Source of the DNA: Pseudomonas nabeulensis
GTDB taxonomy: Bacteria > Pseudomonadota > Gammaproteobacteria > Pseudomonadales > Pseudomonadaceae
Direction: 5' to 3'
Assembly: GCF_004682045.1 (NCBI RefSeq)
Contig: NZ_QUZT01000013.1
Coordinates: 48,030-112,029, forward strand
Length of the DNA: 64,000 bases
This document shows, piece after piece, positions 21,490-31,674 of the stretch; the first letter of the stretch is position 1; every line of letters starts with the position of its first letter. The translations under genes and the position numbers were made by a program. The notes below the pieces were generated by a model. It saw nothing but the letters and a program-made list of their open reading frames with translations. It was not told the origin of the DNA and did no database searches.

Positions 21490-21513
21490 GAAAAAACCCG
21501 CTTTCGCGGGTTT
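21490..21513 (-). terminator. Terminator between the two tRNA-Leu genes
   Basis: It is identical in sequence to the terminator at 21250-21273 and lies just after the upstream tRNA-Leu on the minus strand. Confidence 0.85.
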
Positions 21514-21523
21514 GATCTGAATT

Positions 21524-21610
21524 TGGTGCCCAGGAGAAGACTCGAACTTCCACGACCTTGCGATCACCAGCACCTGAAGCTGGCGTGTCTACCAATTTCA
21601 CCACCTGGGC
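21524..21610 (-). tRNA. tRNA-Leu (CAG), copy 1
   Basis: It has the same acceptor, D, anticodon (CAG) and T arms as the copy at 21284-21370. The variable arm differs: GATCGCAAGGTC instead of GACCTTACGGTC, with the stem preserved. CCA is encoded. The duplicated unit includes upstream sequence, tRNA and terminator. Confidence 0.96.
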
Positions 21611-21835
21611 ATTATCCAACAACGTTGCCGTTGTCGATGGCGCGCACTATACGGAGGGCATATTGAGCTGTAAACCCCCGCCATGAAAAAAGCCTGGAAA
21701 ATTTCGCCAGTGGTCGTGCAAGGTGCCCGTCGGGGGCCGCAAAGCGCTTTTAAAGGCTTGTTGGCGTCTGAAATTTCCCGTTTCAATACGCGTATGCCAA
21801 ACTAACCCGCATATAGACAAGGTGAAAACTCTCTA

Positions 21836-24454
21836 ATGGCCGATTGGCAGTCCCTCGATCCCGAGGCCGCTCGTGAAGCGGAAAAATATGAAAACCCTAT
21901 TCCTAGCCGCGAACTGATCCTGGCGCACCTCGCCGATCGTGGTTCGCCTGCTAGCCGCGAGCAGTTGGTTGAAGAGTTCGGTCTGACCACCGAAGACCAA
22001 CTCGAAGCCCTGCGCCGCCGTTTGCGTGCCATGGAGCGCGACGCTCAACTGATCTACACCCGCCGTGGCACTTACGCGCCTGTGGATAAACTTGACCTGA
22101 TCCTGGGCCGCATCGCCGGCCACCGTGACGGTTTCGGTTTCCTGATCCCGGACGACGGTAGCGATGACCTGTTCATGAGCCCTGCGCAAATGCGCCTGGT
22201 GTTCGATGGCGACCGTGCCCTGGCGCGTGTGTCTGGCCTCGACCGCCGTGGCCGTCGTGAAGGCGTGATCGTCGAAGTGGTATCCCGTGCCCACGAGTCC
22301 ATCGTGGGTCGTTACTTCGAAGAAGGCGGCATCGGCTTTGTGGTGCCGGATAACCCGAAGGTCCAGCAGGAAGTGCTGATCACCCCAGGCCGCAATGGCG
22401 CCGCCAAGGTCGGTCAGTTCGTCGAGGTGAAGATCACCCACTGGCCCACCGCGCGTTTCCAGCCACAGGGCGATATCGTCGAAGTGGTCGGCAACTACAT
22501 GGCGCCGGGCATGGAAATCGACGTTGCGCTGCGCACCTACGATATTCCTCACGTCTGGCCTGAGGCTGTGCTGAAAGAAGCCGGTAAGCTCAAGCCAGAA
22601 GTGGAAGAGAAAGACAAAGAGAAACGCATCGACCTGCGTCACCTGCCGTTCGTCACCATCGACGGCGAAGACGCTCGCGACTTCGACGATGCGGTCTATT
22701 GCGAAGCCAAGCCCGGCAAGCTGCGCCTGTTCTCCGGCGGCTGGAAGTTGTTCGTCGCGATTGCCGACGTCTCCAGCTACGTGAAGATCGGTTCGGCCCT
22801 GGATGCCGAAGCCCAGGTGCGCGGCAACTCGGTGTACTTCCCCGAGCGCGTGATCCCGATGCTGCCTGAGCAGCTGTCCAACGGCCTGTGCTCCCTGAAC
22901 CCGAAAGTCGACCGTTTGGCCATGGTGTGCGAGATGACCATCTCGAAAACCGGCGAAATGACCGACTACCAGTTCTACGAAGCGGTGATCCACTCCCAGG
23001 CGCGCCTGACCTACAACAAGGTCAGCACCATCCTGGAAACGCCGAAGACCAGCGAAGCCAAGGCGCTGCGTACCGAATACGCTGGCGTGGTGCCGCACCT
23101 CAAGCAGCTTTATTCGCTGTACAAAGTGCTGCTGGGCGCCCGTCACACCCGTGGCGCGATCGATTTTGAAACCCAGGAAACCCGGATTGTCTTCGGTTCC
23201 GAGCGCAAGATCGCCGCAATCACCCCGACCACGCGTAACGATGCCCACAAGCTGATCGAGGAATGCATGCTGGCGGCCAACGTGGCCACTGCTGAATTCC
23301 TGCAAAAGCACGAAATTCCTGCGTTGTACCGGGTGCACGACGGCCCGCCGCCGGAGCGCCTGGAGAAACTGCGCGCGTTCCTCGGCGAACTCGGCCTGTC
23401 CCTGCACAAAGGCAAGGATGGCCCGACGCCGAAGGATTACCAGGCATTGTTGGCCAGCATCAAGGACCGTCCGGATTACCACGTGATCCAGACCGTGATG
23501 CTGCGCTCCCTGAGCCAGGCGGTGTACAGCGCCGACAACCAGGGCCACTTCGGCCTGAATTACGAGGCGTACACCCACTTCACCTCGCCGATTCGTCGTT
23601 ATCCGGACCTGCTCACGCACCGCGCCATCCGCAGCGTGATCCACTCCAAGCAGAACACCCCGCACGTCAAGCGCGCCGGTGCCATGACCATTCCGAAGGC
23701 GCGGATCTATCCGTACGACGAAGCGGCCCTGGAACAGTTGGGCGAGCAGTGCTCCATGAGCGAGCGCCGTGCCGACGAAGCCACCCGCGACGTGGTGAAC
23801 TGGCTCAAATGCGAGTTCATGAAGGATCGCGTGGGCGAGTCGTTCCCTGGCGTGATCACGGCGGTGACCGGTTTTGGTTTGTTCGTCGAGCTGACCGACA
23901 TCTACGTCGAAGGCCTGGTGCACGTTACCGCCTTGCCGGGTGACTACTACCACTTCGACCCCGTGCATCACCGCCTGGCGGGCGAGCGCACTGGCCGCAG
24001 CTTCCGCTTGGGCGACACCGTGGAAGTGCAGGTCATGCGCGTCGACCTCGACGAGCGCAAGATTGATTTTGGTATGTCCGACAAGCCCGCCGAGGCACCG
24101 ACCGGTCGCAAGCGAGCGGCGCCGGCTGGCAAAGGCAAAGGTGCTCCTGTCAAGACGGCTGCAGAACCTGCGCCGGCCAAGACTGGCCGCCGTTCGTCGG
24201 CCAAGGAAAAGGCGCCTGAAGCCTACCGCCCAAGCGATGCCGCCGCGAAAAACGCCGAATTGCGCAAGAGTCGAGAGTTGAAGCAGCAGTTGCTCAATGA
24301 AGCCAAAAGCGGCGGTAAAGCGGCGTCTGGGGGAAAGTCCCGCAGCGCGGAAAATCCGTCGAGCAAGCCAAGTAAACACCGTAAAGGCCCGCCTAAAGCG
24401 GGTTCGGCCCCCGCGAAAAGCGGCGGGTCGCGCAAACCTAAGGCCAAGTCATGA
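21836..24454 (+). CDS. rnr: Ribonuclease R
   Basis: RNase R is a processive 3'-5' exoribonuclease that degrades structured RNA and works with tmRNA. The 872-residue product has an N-terminal helix-turn-helix-like region, two cold-shock domains, the RNB catalytic domain and an S1 domain (SFPGVITAVTGFGLFVELTD near residue 665). RNB metal ligands lie in TIDGEDARDFDDAVY near residue 280. A lysine/alanine-rich tail begins at about residue 745 and is longer and more repetitive than in E. coli. The stop overlaps the rlmB start by four bases. Confidence 0.96.
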   Translation: MADWQSLDPEAAREAEKYENPIPSRELILAHLADRGSPASREQLVEEFGLTTEDQLEALRRRLRAMERDAQLIYTRRGTYAPVDKLDLILGRIAGHRDGFGFLIPDDGSDDLFMSPAQMRLVFDGDRALARVSGLDRRGRREGVIVEVVSRAHESIVGRYFEEGGIGFVVPDNPKVQQEVLITPGRNGAAKVGQFVEVKITHWPTARFQPQGDIVEVVGNYMAPGMEIDVALRTYDIPHVWPEAVLKEAGKLKPEVEEKDKEKRIDLRHLPFVTIDGEDARDFDDAVYCEAKPGKLRLFSGGWKLFVAIADVSSYVKIGSALDAEAQVRGNSVYFPERVIPMLPEQLSNGLCSLNPKVDRLAMVCEMTISKTGEMTDYQFYEAVIHSQARLTYNKVSTILETPKTSEAKALRTEYAGVVPHLKQLYSLYKVLLGARHTRGAIDFETQETRIVFGSERKIAAITPTTRNDAHKLIEECMLAANVATAEFLQKHEIPALYRVHDGPPPERLEKLRAFLGELGLSLHKGKDGPTPKDYQALLASIKDRPDYHVIQTVMLRSLSQAVYSADNQGHFGLNYEAYTHFTSPIRRYPDLLTHRAIRSVIHSKQNTPHVKRAGAMTIPKARIYPYDEAALEQLGEQCSMSERRADEATRDVVNWLKCEFMKDRVGESFPGVITAVTGFGLFVELTDIYVEGLVHVTALPGDYYHFDPVHHRLAGERTGRSFRLGDTVEVQVMRVDLDERKIDFGMSDKPAEAPTGRKRAAPAGKGKGAPVKTAAEPAPAKTGRRSSAKEKAPEAYRPSDAAAKNAELRKSRELKQQLLNEAKSGGKAASGGKSRSAENPSSKPSKHRKGPPKAGSAPAKSGGSRKPKAKS

Positions 24455-25206
24455 GTCTGGAGAAAATCTACGGCGTCCACGCCGTAGAAGCACTGCTGCG
24501 TCACCACCCCAAGCGCGTCAAGCAAGTGTGGTTGGCAGAAGGTCGCAGCGAGCCGCGCGTACAGGCGCTGGTTGAGCTGGCCACCCAAAACAAGGTTGCC
24601 ATCGGCCAGGCCGAGCGTCGCGAGATGGACGCGTGGGTTGAAGGCGTCCATCAGGGCGTGGTCGCGGACGTAAGCCCGAGCCAGGTCTGGGGCGAAGCGA
24701 TGCTCGACGAGCTGCTCGACCGCACCGAAGGCGCGCCCCTGTTGCTGGTACTGGACGGCGTGACCGACCCGCACAACCTCGGTGCCTGCCTGCGTTCGGC
24801 GGATGCTGCTGGTGCGCTGGCGGTGATCGTGCCTAAAGACAAGTCGGCTACCTTGACGCCTGTTGTGCGTAAAGTCGCCTGCGGCGCGGCGGAAGTGATT
24901 CCGCTGGTGGCCGTGACCAACCTGGCGCGCACCCTGGAGAAGCTCCAGCAGCGTGGCCTGTGGGTGGTGGGCACGGCGGGGGAGGCCGAGGTCAGCATTT
25001 ATGACCAGGACCTCACCGGCCCGACCATCTTGATCATGGGGGCGGAAGGCAAGGGCATGCGTCGCCTGACCCGTGAGCATTGCGACTACCTGGTGCATCT
25101 GCCGATGGCCGGTAGTGTCAGCAGCCTGAACGTGTCGGTTGCGACTGGTGTGTGCTTGTTTGAAGCCCAGCGTCAGCGTGGTGCCAAGGCCAAGTCGAAG
25201 AAGTAA
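24451..25206 (+). CDS. rlmB: 23S rRNA (guanosine-2'-O)-methyltransferase RlmB
   Basis: RlmB methylates the ribose of G2251 in the 23S rRNA P-loop. The 251-residue product has the SpoU substrate-binding N-terminal domain and the knotted methyltransferase motifs LDGVTDPHNLGACLRSADAAG (motif 1), ILIMGAEGKGMRRL (motif 2) and VHLPMAGSVSSLNVSVATG (motif 3). The start overlaps the rnr stop (ATGA), the usual Pseudomonas arrangement. Confidence 0.96.
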   Translation: MSLEKIYGVHAVEALLRHHPKRVKQVWLAEGRSEPRVQALVELATQNKVAIGQAERREMDAWVEGVHQGVVADVSPSQVWGEAMLDELLDRTEGAPLLLVLDGVTDPHNLGACLRSADAAGALAVIVPKDKSATLTPVVRKVACGAAEVIPLVAVTNLARTLEKLQQRGLWVVGTAGEAEVSIYDQDLTGPTILIMGAEGKGMRRLTREHCDYLVHLPMAGSVSSLNVSVATGVCLFEAQRQRGAKAKSKK

Positions 25207-25218
25207 TTGATTCAAAAT

Positions 25219-25305
25219 GTGGGAGGGGGCTTGCCCCCGATGGCGGTGTATCAGTCCCCGATGTGGTGACTGAGGCTCTGCTATCGGGGGCAAGCCCCCT
25301 CCCAC
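25219..25305. repeat. REPIN, both arms canonical
   Basis: GTGGGAGGGGGCTTGCCCCC and its reverse complement flank a spacer of about 40 bases. It lies just after rlmB. Confidence 0.85.
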
Positions 25306-25507
25306 AGTTGTTTTGTGTTTAACCTAAGAGCGTGATTGTTCAAATAATCACCAATCACCTTGCACGCTTCCTCCCCCTTCTCTACAATTGCGCCCCTTGC
25401 CTTCCTGGCAGGCACCGATGTGCCTCCCTTCGGCAAGATCCATAAGTGTCATTCACTCCTTGTCTGACCGTTTTTGAGCGGCAGGCTACAACCCGTAAGG
25501 AGCATTC
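25306..25507 (+). other. rpsF leader region, no gene seen
   Basis: About 200 bases precede rpsF. No open frame is convincing. The stretch has small dyads (CCTTGCCTTCCTGGCAGG, AGGCACCGATGTGCCT) and would form the 5' leader of the ribosomal operon. An S6/S18 autoregulatory structure is known for such leaders in many bacteria, but I could not confirm one by eye. Confidence 0.35.
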
Positions 25508-25930
25508 ATGCGTCATTACGAAATCATCTTTTTGGTCCACCCGGATCAAAGCGAGCAAGTCGGCGGCATGGTTGAGCGTTACACCAAGCTGATCGAAGAA
25601 GACGGCGGCAAAATCCACCGTCTGGAAGATTGGGGCCGTCGTCAACTGGCCTACGCAATCAACAATGTTCACAAGGCTCACTACGTGATGCTGAACGTTG
25701 AGTGCACTGGCAAGGCCCTGGCCGAGCTGGAAGACAACTTCCGCTACAACGATGCAGTGATCCGTAACCTGGTCATCCGTCGCGAAGAAGCCGTTACCGG
25801 CCAATCCGAGATGCTCAAGGCTGAAGAAAACCGCAGTGAGCGCCGTGAGCGTCGCGACCGTCCTGAGCACTCCGACGCCGATGGCGTTGACAGTGATGAC
25901 AGCGACAACAGCGATAACGCTGACGAGTAA
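25508..25930 (+). CDS. rpsF: 30S ribosomal protein S6
   Basis: S6 binds the 16S rRNA central domain together with S18. The 140-residue product begins [18 protein letters not shown] and contains [13 protein letters not shown] and VRNLVIRR-like motifs of the family. It ends in a charged tail rich in Asp, Ser and Glu (about residues 105-140), the region glutamylated by RimK in relatives. The strong ribosome site AAGGAG precedes the start. rpsR follows after 28 bases; no priB lies between them, unlike in E. coli. Confidence 0.97.
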   Translation: MRHYEIIFLVHPDQSEQVGGMVERYTKLIEEDGGKIHRLEDWGRRQLAYAINNVHKAHYVMLNVECTGKALAELEDNFRYNDAVIRNLVIRREEAVTGQSEMLKAEENRSERRERRDRPEHSDADGVDSDDSDNSDNADE

Positions 25931-25958
25931 TCCACGGACCTTTTAAGGAGCCTATCAA

Positions 25959-26189
25959 ATGGCACGTTTCTTCCGTCGTCGTAAATTCTGCCGCTTCACC
26001 GCTGAAGACGTGAAAGAGATCGATTACAAAGATCTCAACACTCTGAAAGCCTACGTATCCGAGACCGGCAAAATCGTTCCAAGCCGTATCACCGGTACCA
26101 AAGCACGTTATCAGCGTCAGCTGGCCACCGCTATCAAGCGCGCCCGCTTCCTGGCCCTGCTGGCCTACACCGACAGCCACGGCCGCTGA
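25959..26189 (+). CDS. rpsR: 30S ribosomal protein S18
   Basis: The 76-residue product is the usual length and begins [16 protein letters not shown]. The core has the conserved [24 protein letters not shown] signature. S18 pairs with S6 on the platform of the small subunit. The ribosome site is AAGGAG. Confidence 0.97.
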
Positions 26190-26225
26190 GACCGGGCAGT
26201 CGACAAGTAGTAAGGGATTGAATGC

Positions 26226-27119
26226 ATGCGCGCCTTAGCTGAGTTCATCATGCGCGGTCGTGTGCAGGCCACTCTGGTAGTGGCTGGATGTGCAGCATTG
26301 CCGTTGTTGTATTGGTTGGGTGCTGCCGCAGGTTGCCTTGTGCTGCTGCGGCGCGGTTTGCAGGACGCCGTGGGTGTCCTGGCCCTGGGAGTGCTGGCCG
26401 CCTTGATCTGGTGGCTGCAACTGGGCGAGCCCAAGGTACTTTTGGTACTGCTGGGATCGTCGAGCCTTGCGTTGGTTTTGCGCGCAAGTGAATCCTGGGC
26501 CCGCACGCTGCTGGTCAGCGTGGCATTGGGGTTGGTGTTTTCGTTGTTGATTGACGCGGCTTTCCGCCCGCAAATCGAGGTGCTTGCGCAAGAGATCGCG
26601 AAGATCCTGCCGCAGGCCCTCGGGGAACTCTACCAGCAGCTTTCGGTAGATGAGCGAGCGCGTCTTGCAACACTGATCGCACCGGCCCTGATCGGCCTGA
26701 TGGCGGTAATGATGCAGATCGTCAGCGTGCTGAGCCTGATGCTTGGGCGTTATTGGCAAGCGTTGTTGTACAACCCGGGTGGTTTTGGTCGCGAGTTTCG
26801 CAGTATCAGAATCCCCGTGGGCCCGGCGATGTTGCTGCTGGCACTGATGGTTGTCGGACCGTACTTCGGTTCACAGGCAACTTTGTTGGTGCTGTTTTGC
26901 AGCGTACCGCTGGTGTTTTCCGGACTGGCCCTGATTCATGGGCTGGTTGCGCGCAAGCGCCTGGCCAAGTTCTGGCTGGTGGGGATGTACGTCACAATGG
27001 TGTTGTTCATGCAGCTGATCTATCCGTTACTCGTGGTCTTGGCCATTGTCGACGGCCTGATTGATTTTCGCGGTCGTCTGGCGCCGAAAGACGCCGATAG
27101 CGCGAACGGTGAAGGTTAA
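26226..27119 (+). CDS. DUF2232 membrane protein in the ribosomal operon
   Basis: The 297-residue product is strongly hydrophobic with about eight membrane segments and no catalytic motif I recognise. It matches what I know as the DUF2232/YybS-like protein found between rpsR and rplI in Pseudomonas. It starts 36 bases after rpsR and ends 18 bases before rplI, so it must be co-transcribed with ribosomal proteins. Function is unknown. I chose the start MRALAEFIM; another ATG four bases upstream is out of frame. Confidence 0.8.
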   Translation: MRALAEFIMRGRVQATLVVAGCAALPLLYWLGAAAGCLVLLRRGLQDAVGVLALGVLAALIWWLQLGEPKVLLVLLGSSSLALVLRASESWARTLLVSVALGLVFSLLIDAAFRPQIEVLAQEIAKILPQALGELYQQLSVDERARLATLIAPALIGLMAVMMQIVSVLSLMLGRYWQALLYNPGGFGREFRSIRIPVGPAMLLLALMVVGPYFGSQATLLVLFCSVPLVFSGLALIHGLVARKRLAKFWLVGMYVTMVLFMQLIYPLLVVLAIVDGLIDFRGRLAPKDADSANGEG

Positions 27120-27137
27120 AAGTTAGAGGATTTTCAC

Positions 27138-27584
27138 ATGCAACTGATCCTTCTGGAAAAAGTCGCCAACCTGGGCAACCTGGGCGACAAAGTGAACGTT
27201 AAGGCCGGATACGGTCGTAACTACCTGCTGCCATACGGCAAAGCCACCGCTGCAACCGCTGCCAACCTGGCTGCGTTTGAAGAGCGTCGTGCTGAGCTGG
27301 AAAAAGCCGCAGCAGACAAAAAAGCTTCGGCCGAAACTCGCGCTGCCCAACTGGCTGAGCTGGAAGTGACTATCACTGCCACCGCCGGTGACGAAGGCAA
27401 GCTGTTCGGTTCGATCGGCACCCACGACATCGCTGATGCACTGACCGCCTCCGGCGTTGAAGTGCAGAAGAGCGAAGTTCGTCTGCCGAACGGCACCATC
27501 CGCAACGTAGGCGAATTCGACGTAGCCGTGCACCTGCACGCTGAAGTTGAAGCCACCGTACGCGTTGTCGTGGTAGCAGCTTAA
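27138..27584 (+). CDS. rplI: 50S ribosomal protein L9
   Basis: The 148-residue product begins [17 protein letters not shown] and has the conserved [14 protein letters not shown] motif of the N-terminal rRNA-binding domain. A long connecting helix (about residues 40-75) and the C-terminal domain follow. The ribosome site is TAGAGGA. A strong terminator lies 48 bases after the stop, ending the operon. Confidence 0.97.
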   Translation: MQLILLEKVANLGNLGDKVNVKAGYGRNYLLPYGKATAATAANLAAFEERRAELEKAAADKKASAETRAAQLAELEVTITATAGDEGKLFGSIGTHDIADALTASGVEVQKSEVRLPNGTIRNVGEFDVAVHLHAEVEATVRVVVVAA

Positions 27585-27631
27585 GTCGCACCTAACTGAC
27601 TGGCACCTCGCGTGCCAGGCGGTTAACATCG

Positions 27632-27669
27632 GGCACGATCCTGTTTACAGGTCGTGCCTTTTGTTTTTC
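27632..27669 (+). terminator. Rho-independent terminator after rplI
   Basis: The stem GGCACGA/TCGTGCC with inner pairing CCTG/CAGG is followed by TTTTGTTTTT. It closes the rpsF-rpsR-DUF2232-rplI unit. Confidence 0.88.
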
Positions 27670-27694
27670 TACACACCCCTAATTCCAAGTGGCC

Positions 27695-29092
27695 ATGAAC
27701 GATATTTCAGCTCCTGAGCAATACGATCTGCAAACCGCTGCCCTGAAGGTGCCGCCGCATTCCATCGAGGCCGAACAGGCCGTGCTCGGTGGCTTGATGC
27801 TGGACAACAACGCCTGGGAGCGCGTGTTGGATCAAGTCTCGGACGGTGATTTCTATCGTCATGACCACCGCCTGATCTTCCGTGCCATCGCCAAGCTGGC
27901 CGACCAGAACTCGCCCATCGACGTGGTGACCCTGGCCGAGCAGTTGGACAAGGAAGGCCAGACCTCCCAAGTCGGCGGCCTGGGTTACCTGGGTGAACTG
28001 GCGAAAAACACGCCGTCCGTCGCCAACATCAAGGCCTATGCCCAGATCGTTCGCCAGCGCGCTACGCTGCGCCAGTTGATCGGCATCAGCACCGAGATCG
28101 CCGACAGCGCCTTCAACCCCGAAGGGCGTACGGCCGAAGAGATTCTCGATGAGGCCGAGCGCCAGATCTTCCAGATCGCCGAAGCCCGCCCGAAAACCGG
28201 TGGCCCGGTCGGCGTCAACGAACTGTTGACCAAGGCCATCGACCGCATCGATACCCTGTTCAACACCGATGCGGCCATCACCGGTATTTCCACCGGTTAC
28301 ACCGACCTCGACGAGAAGACCAGCGGCCTGCAGCCGGCTGACTTGATCATCGTCGCCGGCCGTCCCTCCATGGGTAAGACCACCTTCGCGATGAACCTGG
28401 TGGAAAACGCCGTGTTGCGCAGCGACAAGACCGTGTTGGTGTACTCCCTGGAGATGCCAGGCGAATCGCTGATCATGCGGATGCTCTCGTCCCTGGGGCG
28501 TATCGACCAGACCAAGGTGCGTTCAGGCCAACTGGAAGACGACGATTGGCCACGTCTGACCTCGGCGGTCAACCTGCTCAACGACCGCAAGTTGTTTATC
28601 GATGACACCGCGGGCATCAGCCCCTCGGAAATGCGCGCGCGTACCCGCCGTCTGGTGCGTGAGCATGGCGACATCGCCCTGATCATGATCGACTACCTGC
28701 AATTGATGCAGATCCCGGGTTCCAGCGGCGACAACCGGACCAACGAGATTTCCGAGATTTCCCGGTCCCTCAAGGCCCTGGCCAAGGAATTCAACTGCCC
28801 GGTGGTGGCGTTGTCCCAGCTCAACCGTTCCCTGGAACAACGTCCCAACAAGCGCCCGGTGAACTCCGACTTGCGGGAATCCGGAGCAATCGAGCAGGAC
28901 GCCGACGTGATTATGTTCGTGTACCGCGACGAGGTGTATCACCCTGAGACCGAGCACAAGGGCATTGCCGAAATCATTATCGGCAAGCAGCGGAACGGGC
29001 CGATTGGCTTTATCCGGTTGGCGTTCATTGGTAAGTACACACGCTTTGAGAACCTGGCGCCGGGTAGTTATAACTTCGACGACGACGAGTAG
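27695..29092 (+). CDS. dnaB: Replicative DNA helicase DnaB
   Basis: DnaB is the hexameric 5'-3' helicase of the replication fork. The 465-residue product has the N-terminal primase-interacting domain (HSIEAEQAVLGGLMLDN), a linker, and the RecA-like motor with Walker A GRPSMGKTT near residue 225, VYSLEMPGESL, and Walker B LIMIDYLQLM near residue 330. I start at MNDISAPEQ; two codons upstream there is a GTG without support. No alr gene follows, unlike in P. aeruginosa; a REPIN and ygiQ come next. Confidence 0.97.
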   Translation: MNDISAPEQYDLQTAALKVPPHSIEAEQAVLGGLMLDNNAWERVLDQVSDGDFYRHDHRLIFRAIAKLADQNSPIDVVTLAEQLDKEGQTSQVGGLGYLGELAKNTPSVANIKAYAQIVRQRATLRQLIGISTEIADSAFNPEGRTAEEILDEAERQIFQIAEARPKTGGPVGVNELLTKAIDRIDTLFNTDAAITGISTGYTDLDEKTSGLQPADLIIVAGRPSMGKTTFAMNLVENAVLRSDKTVLVYSLEMPGESLIMRMLSSLGRIDQTKVRSGQLEDDDWPRLTSAVNLLNDRKLFIDDTAGISPSEMRARTRRLVREHGDIALIMIDYLQLMQIPGSSGDNRTNEISEISRSLKALAKEFNCPVVALSQLNRSLEQRPNKRPVNSDLRESGAIEQDADVIMFVYRDEVYHPETEHKGIAEIIIGKQRNGPIGFIRLAFIGKYTRFENLAPGSYNFDDDE

Positions 29093-29106
29093 GTCTTCAG
29101 GGCCTC

Positions 29107-29177
29107 ATCGGGGGCAAGCCCCCTCCCACATTTGAAGGTATTCGCAATTCAAGTGTGGGAGGGGGCTTGCCCCCGAT
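29107..29177. repeat. REPIN, both arms canonical
   Basis: ATCGGGGGCAAGCCCCC and GGGGGCTTGCCCCCGAT lie in opposite orientation between dnaB and ygiQ. Confidence 0.85.
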
Positions 29178-29273
29178 AGCCTCTCCACAATTCCGACTGC
29201 TGCCGTCGGAATTGGTCAAAATTTGTGCTATATTCCGCGCCCGCGATTTTTCATCTCCACACCGGTCACCGTC

Positions 29274-31577
29274 ATGCAAACAGCCAAGCCGTTATTTGAC
29301 TATCCCAAGTACTGGGCCGAATGTTTCGGTCCAGCGCCATTCCTGCCGATGAGCAGGGAGGAGATGGATCAGCTTGGCTGGGATTCCTGCGACATCATCA
29401 TCGTCACCGGTGATGCCTACGTTGACCATCCGTCGTTCGGCATGGCGATCATTGGCCGGCTGCTGGAGTCCCAGGGCTTCCGCGTCGGGATCATTGCCCA
29501 GCCGAACTGGCAGTCCAAAGACGACTTCATGAAGCTCGGCGAGCCGAACCTGTTCTTCGGCGTCGCGGCCGGCAACATGGACTCCATGATCAACCGCTAC
29601 ACCGCCGACAAAAAGATCCGCTCCGACGACGCCTACACCCCCGGCGGCATGGCCGGCAAACGCCCGGACCGCGCCAGCCTGGTGTACAGCCAGCGCTGCA
29701 AGGAAGCCTACAAGCACGTGCCGATCGTACTCGGTGGCATTGAAGCGTCCCTGCGCCGTATCGCCCACTACGACTACTGGCAGGACCGCGTGCGCAACTC
29801 GATTCTGATCGACGCCTGCGCCGATATCCTGTTGTACGGCAACGCCGAGCGGGCCATCGTTGAAGTGGCGCAGCGCCTGTCGTGGGGCCACAAGATCGAA
29901 GACATCACCGACGTACGCGGCACTGCGTTCATTCGCCGTGACACCCCGGCGGGCTGGTACGAAGTGGACTCCACGCGAATCGACCGTCCGGGCAAGATCG
30001 ACAAGATCATCAACCCGTACGTGAATACCCAGGACACCCAGGCCTGTGCCATCGAGCAAGAGAAAGGCCCGGTGGATGATCCTGAAGAAGCCAAGGTCGT
30101 CCAGATTTTGGCCAGCCCGCGCATGACCCGCGACAAGACCGTGATCCGTCTGCCCTCGGTAGAAAAGGTACGTAATGACGCGGTGCTCTACGCCCACGCC
30201 AACCGCGTGTTGCACCTGGAAACCAACCCCGGCAACGCCCGCGCCCTGGTGCAAAAGCACGGTGAAGTGGACGTGTGGTTCAACCCGCCGCCCATTCCCA
30301 TGACCACCGAAGAAATGGACTACGTGTTCGGCATGCCGTACGCACGTATCCCGCACCCGGCGTACGGCAAGGAAAAGATCCCGGCCTACGACATGATCCG
30401 TTTCTCGGTGAACATCATGCGTGGCTGCTTCGGTGGCTGCACCTTCTGTTCGATCACCGAGCACGAAGGCCGCATCATTCAGAACCGTTCCGAAGAGTCG
30501 ATCATTCGCGAGATCGAAGAGATTCGCGACAAAGTCCCCGGTTTTACTGGTGTGATCTCCGACCTCGGCGGCCCGACCGCGAACATGTACCGTATCGCCT
30601 GCAAGAGCCCGGAGATTGAATCCGCGTGCCGCAAGCCGTCGTGTGTGTTCCCCGGCATCTGCCCGAACCTGAACACCGACCATTCGTCGTTGATCCAGTT
30701 GTACCGCAGCGCCCGTGCGTTGCCGGGTGTGAAGAAGATCCTGATCGCTTCCGGCCTGCGCTACGACCTCGCCGTGGAATCGCCGGAGTACGTCAAAGAG
30801 CTGGTCACCCACCACGTCGGTGGCTACCTCAAGATCGCCCCGGAACACACCGAGGAAGGTCCGCTCAACCAGATGATGAAGCCGGGCATTGGCAGCTATG
30901 ACAAGTTCAAGCGCATGTTCGAGAAGTACACCAAGGAAGCGGGCAAGGAGCAGTACCTGATTCCTTACTTCATCGCCGCCCACCCGGGCACCACCGATGA
31001 AGACATGATGAACCTGGCCCTGTGGCTCAAGGGCAACGGCTTCCGTGCCGACCAGGTGCAGGCGTTCTACCCGTCGCCAATGGCCACCGCCACCGCGATG
31101 TACCACTCGGGCAAGAACCCGCTGCGCAAGGTCACCTACAAGAGTGACGCGGTGACCATCGTCAAGAGCGAAGACCAGCGCCGTCTGCACAAGGCGTTCC
31201 TGCGCTACCACGACCCGAAAGGCTGGCCGATGCTGCGTGAGGCGCTGACCCGCATGGGCCGTGCCGACCTGATCGGGCCAGGCAAGGATCAACTGATCCC
31301 GTTGCACCAGCCGAGCACCGACAGCTACCAGAGCGCCCGTCGCAAGAACTCGACGCCGGCTGGCAGCCATAAGGTCGCCAAGGACACCACCACCAGGATC
31401 CTCACCCAGCACACCGGCTTGCCGCCGCGTGGCAGTGACGGCAGCAATCCGTGGGACAAGCGCGAGCAGGCCAAGGCTGCGGCTCAGGCGCGTAACAAGC
31501 AGGCGGCCAAGGAGCGTACTGATGCGGCGAAGGGCAAGGGCAAGAAGCCCGCGCGCAAGCCGGTAGTGCCGCGTTGA
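29274..31577 (+). CDS. ygiQ: YgiQ family radical SAM protein
   Basis: The 767-residue product has the YgiQ N-terminal domain ([19 protein letters not shown], then [17 protein letters not shown]). It carries a radical SAM cluster motif [11 protein letters not shown] near residue 385 (CX3CX2C) and the C-terminal YgiQ extension. A basic Lys/Arg-rich tail covers about the last 60 residues. The substrate of YgiQ enzymes is not known. The start at 29274 follows the canonical N-terminus; the 17-codon longer frame begins with a non-ATG codon inside the promoter region. A terminator follows 17 bases after the stop. Confidence 0.9.
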   Translation: MQTAKPLFDYPKYWAECFGPAPFLPMSREEMDQLGWDSCDIIIVTGDAYVDHPSFGMAIIGRLLESQGFRVGIIAQPNWQSKDDFMKLGEPNLFFGVAAGNMDSMINRYTADKKIRSDDAYTPGGMAGKRPDRASLVYSQRCKEAYKHVPIVLGGIEASLRRIAHYDYWQDRVRNSILIDACADILLYGNAERAIVEVAQRLSWGHKIEDITDVRGTAFIRRDTPAGWYEVDSTRIDRPGKIDKIINPYVNTQDTQACAIEQEKGPVDDPEEAKVVQILASPRMTRDKTVIRLPSVEKVRNDAVLYAHANRVLHLETNPGNARALVQKHGEVDVWFNPPPIPMTTEEMDYVFGMPYARIPHPAYGKEKIPAYDMIRFSVNIMRGCFGGCTFCSITEHEGRIIQNRSEESIIREIEEIRDKVPGFTGVISDLGGPTANMYRIACKSPEIESACRKPSCVFPGICPNLNTDHSSLIQLYRSARALPGVKKILIASGLRYDLAVESPEYVKELVTHHVGGYLKIAPEHTEEGPLNQMMKPGIGSYDKFKRMFEKYTKEAGKEQYLIPYFIAAHPGTTDEDMMNLALWLKGNGFRADQVQAFYPSPMATATAMYHSGKNPLRKVTYKSDAVTIVKSEDQRRLHKAFLRYHDPKGWPMLREALTRMGRADLIGPGKDQLIPLHQPSTDSYQSARRKNSTPAGSHKVAKDTTTRILTQHTGLPPRGSDGSNPWDKREQAKAAAQARNKQAAKERTDAAKGKGKKPARKPVVPR

Positions 31578-31594
31578 TCGTAGTCTGAATATGC

Positions 31595-31623
31595 AAAACG
31601 CCAGCCTTGTGCTGGCGTTTTGC
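31595..31623 (+). terminator. Rho-independent terminator after ygiQ
   Basis: An 11-base stem AAAACGCCAGC/GCTGGCGTTTT with a five-base loop lies just after the ygiQ stop. A- and T-rich ends on both strands would let it work in either direction. Confidence 0.85.
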
Positions 31624-31674
31624 TTTCTAGGCGGTGGGTGGTCTGTTTGTTAAGGTGGCGGCCATTAGGCCGCC

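Noticed and set aside
21833..24379. An 848-codon minus-strand frame opposite rnr.
   Set aside because: It covers the same interval as rnr, which has all RNase R domains; the opposite frame has no motifs.
29292..31412. A 706-codon minus-strand frame opposite ygiQ.
   Set aside because: The radical SAM motif and conserved N-terminus support the plus strand only.
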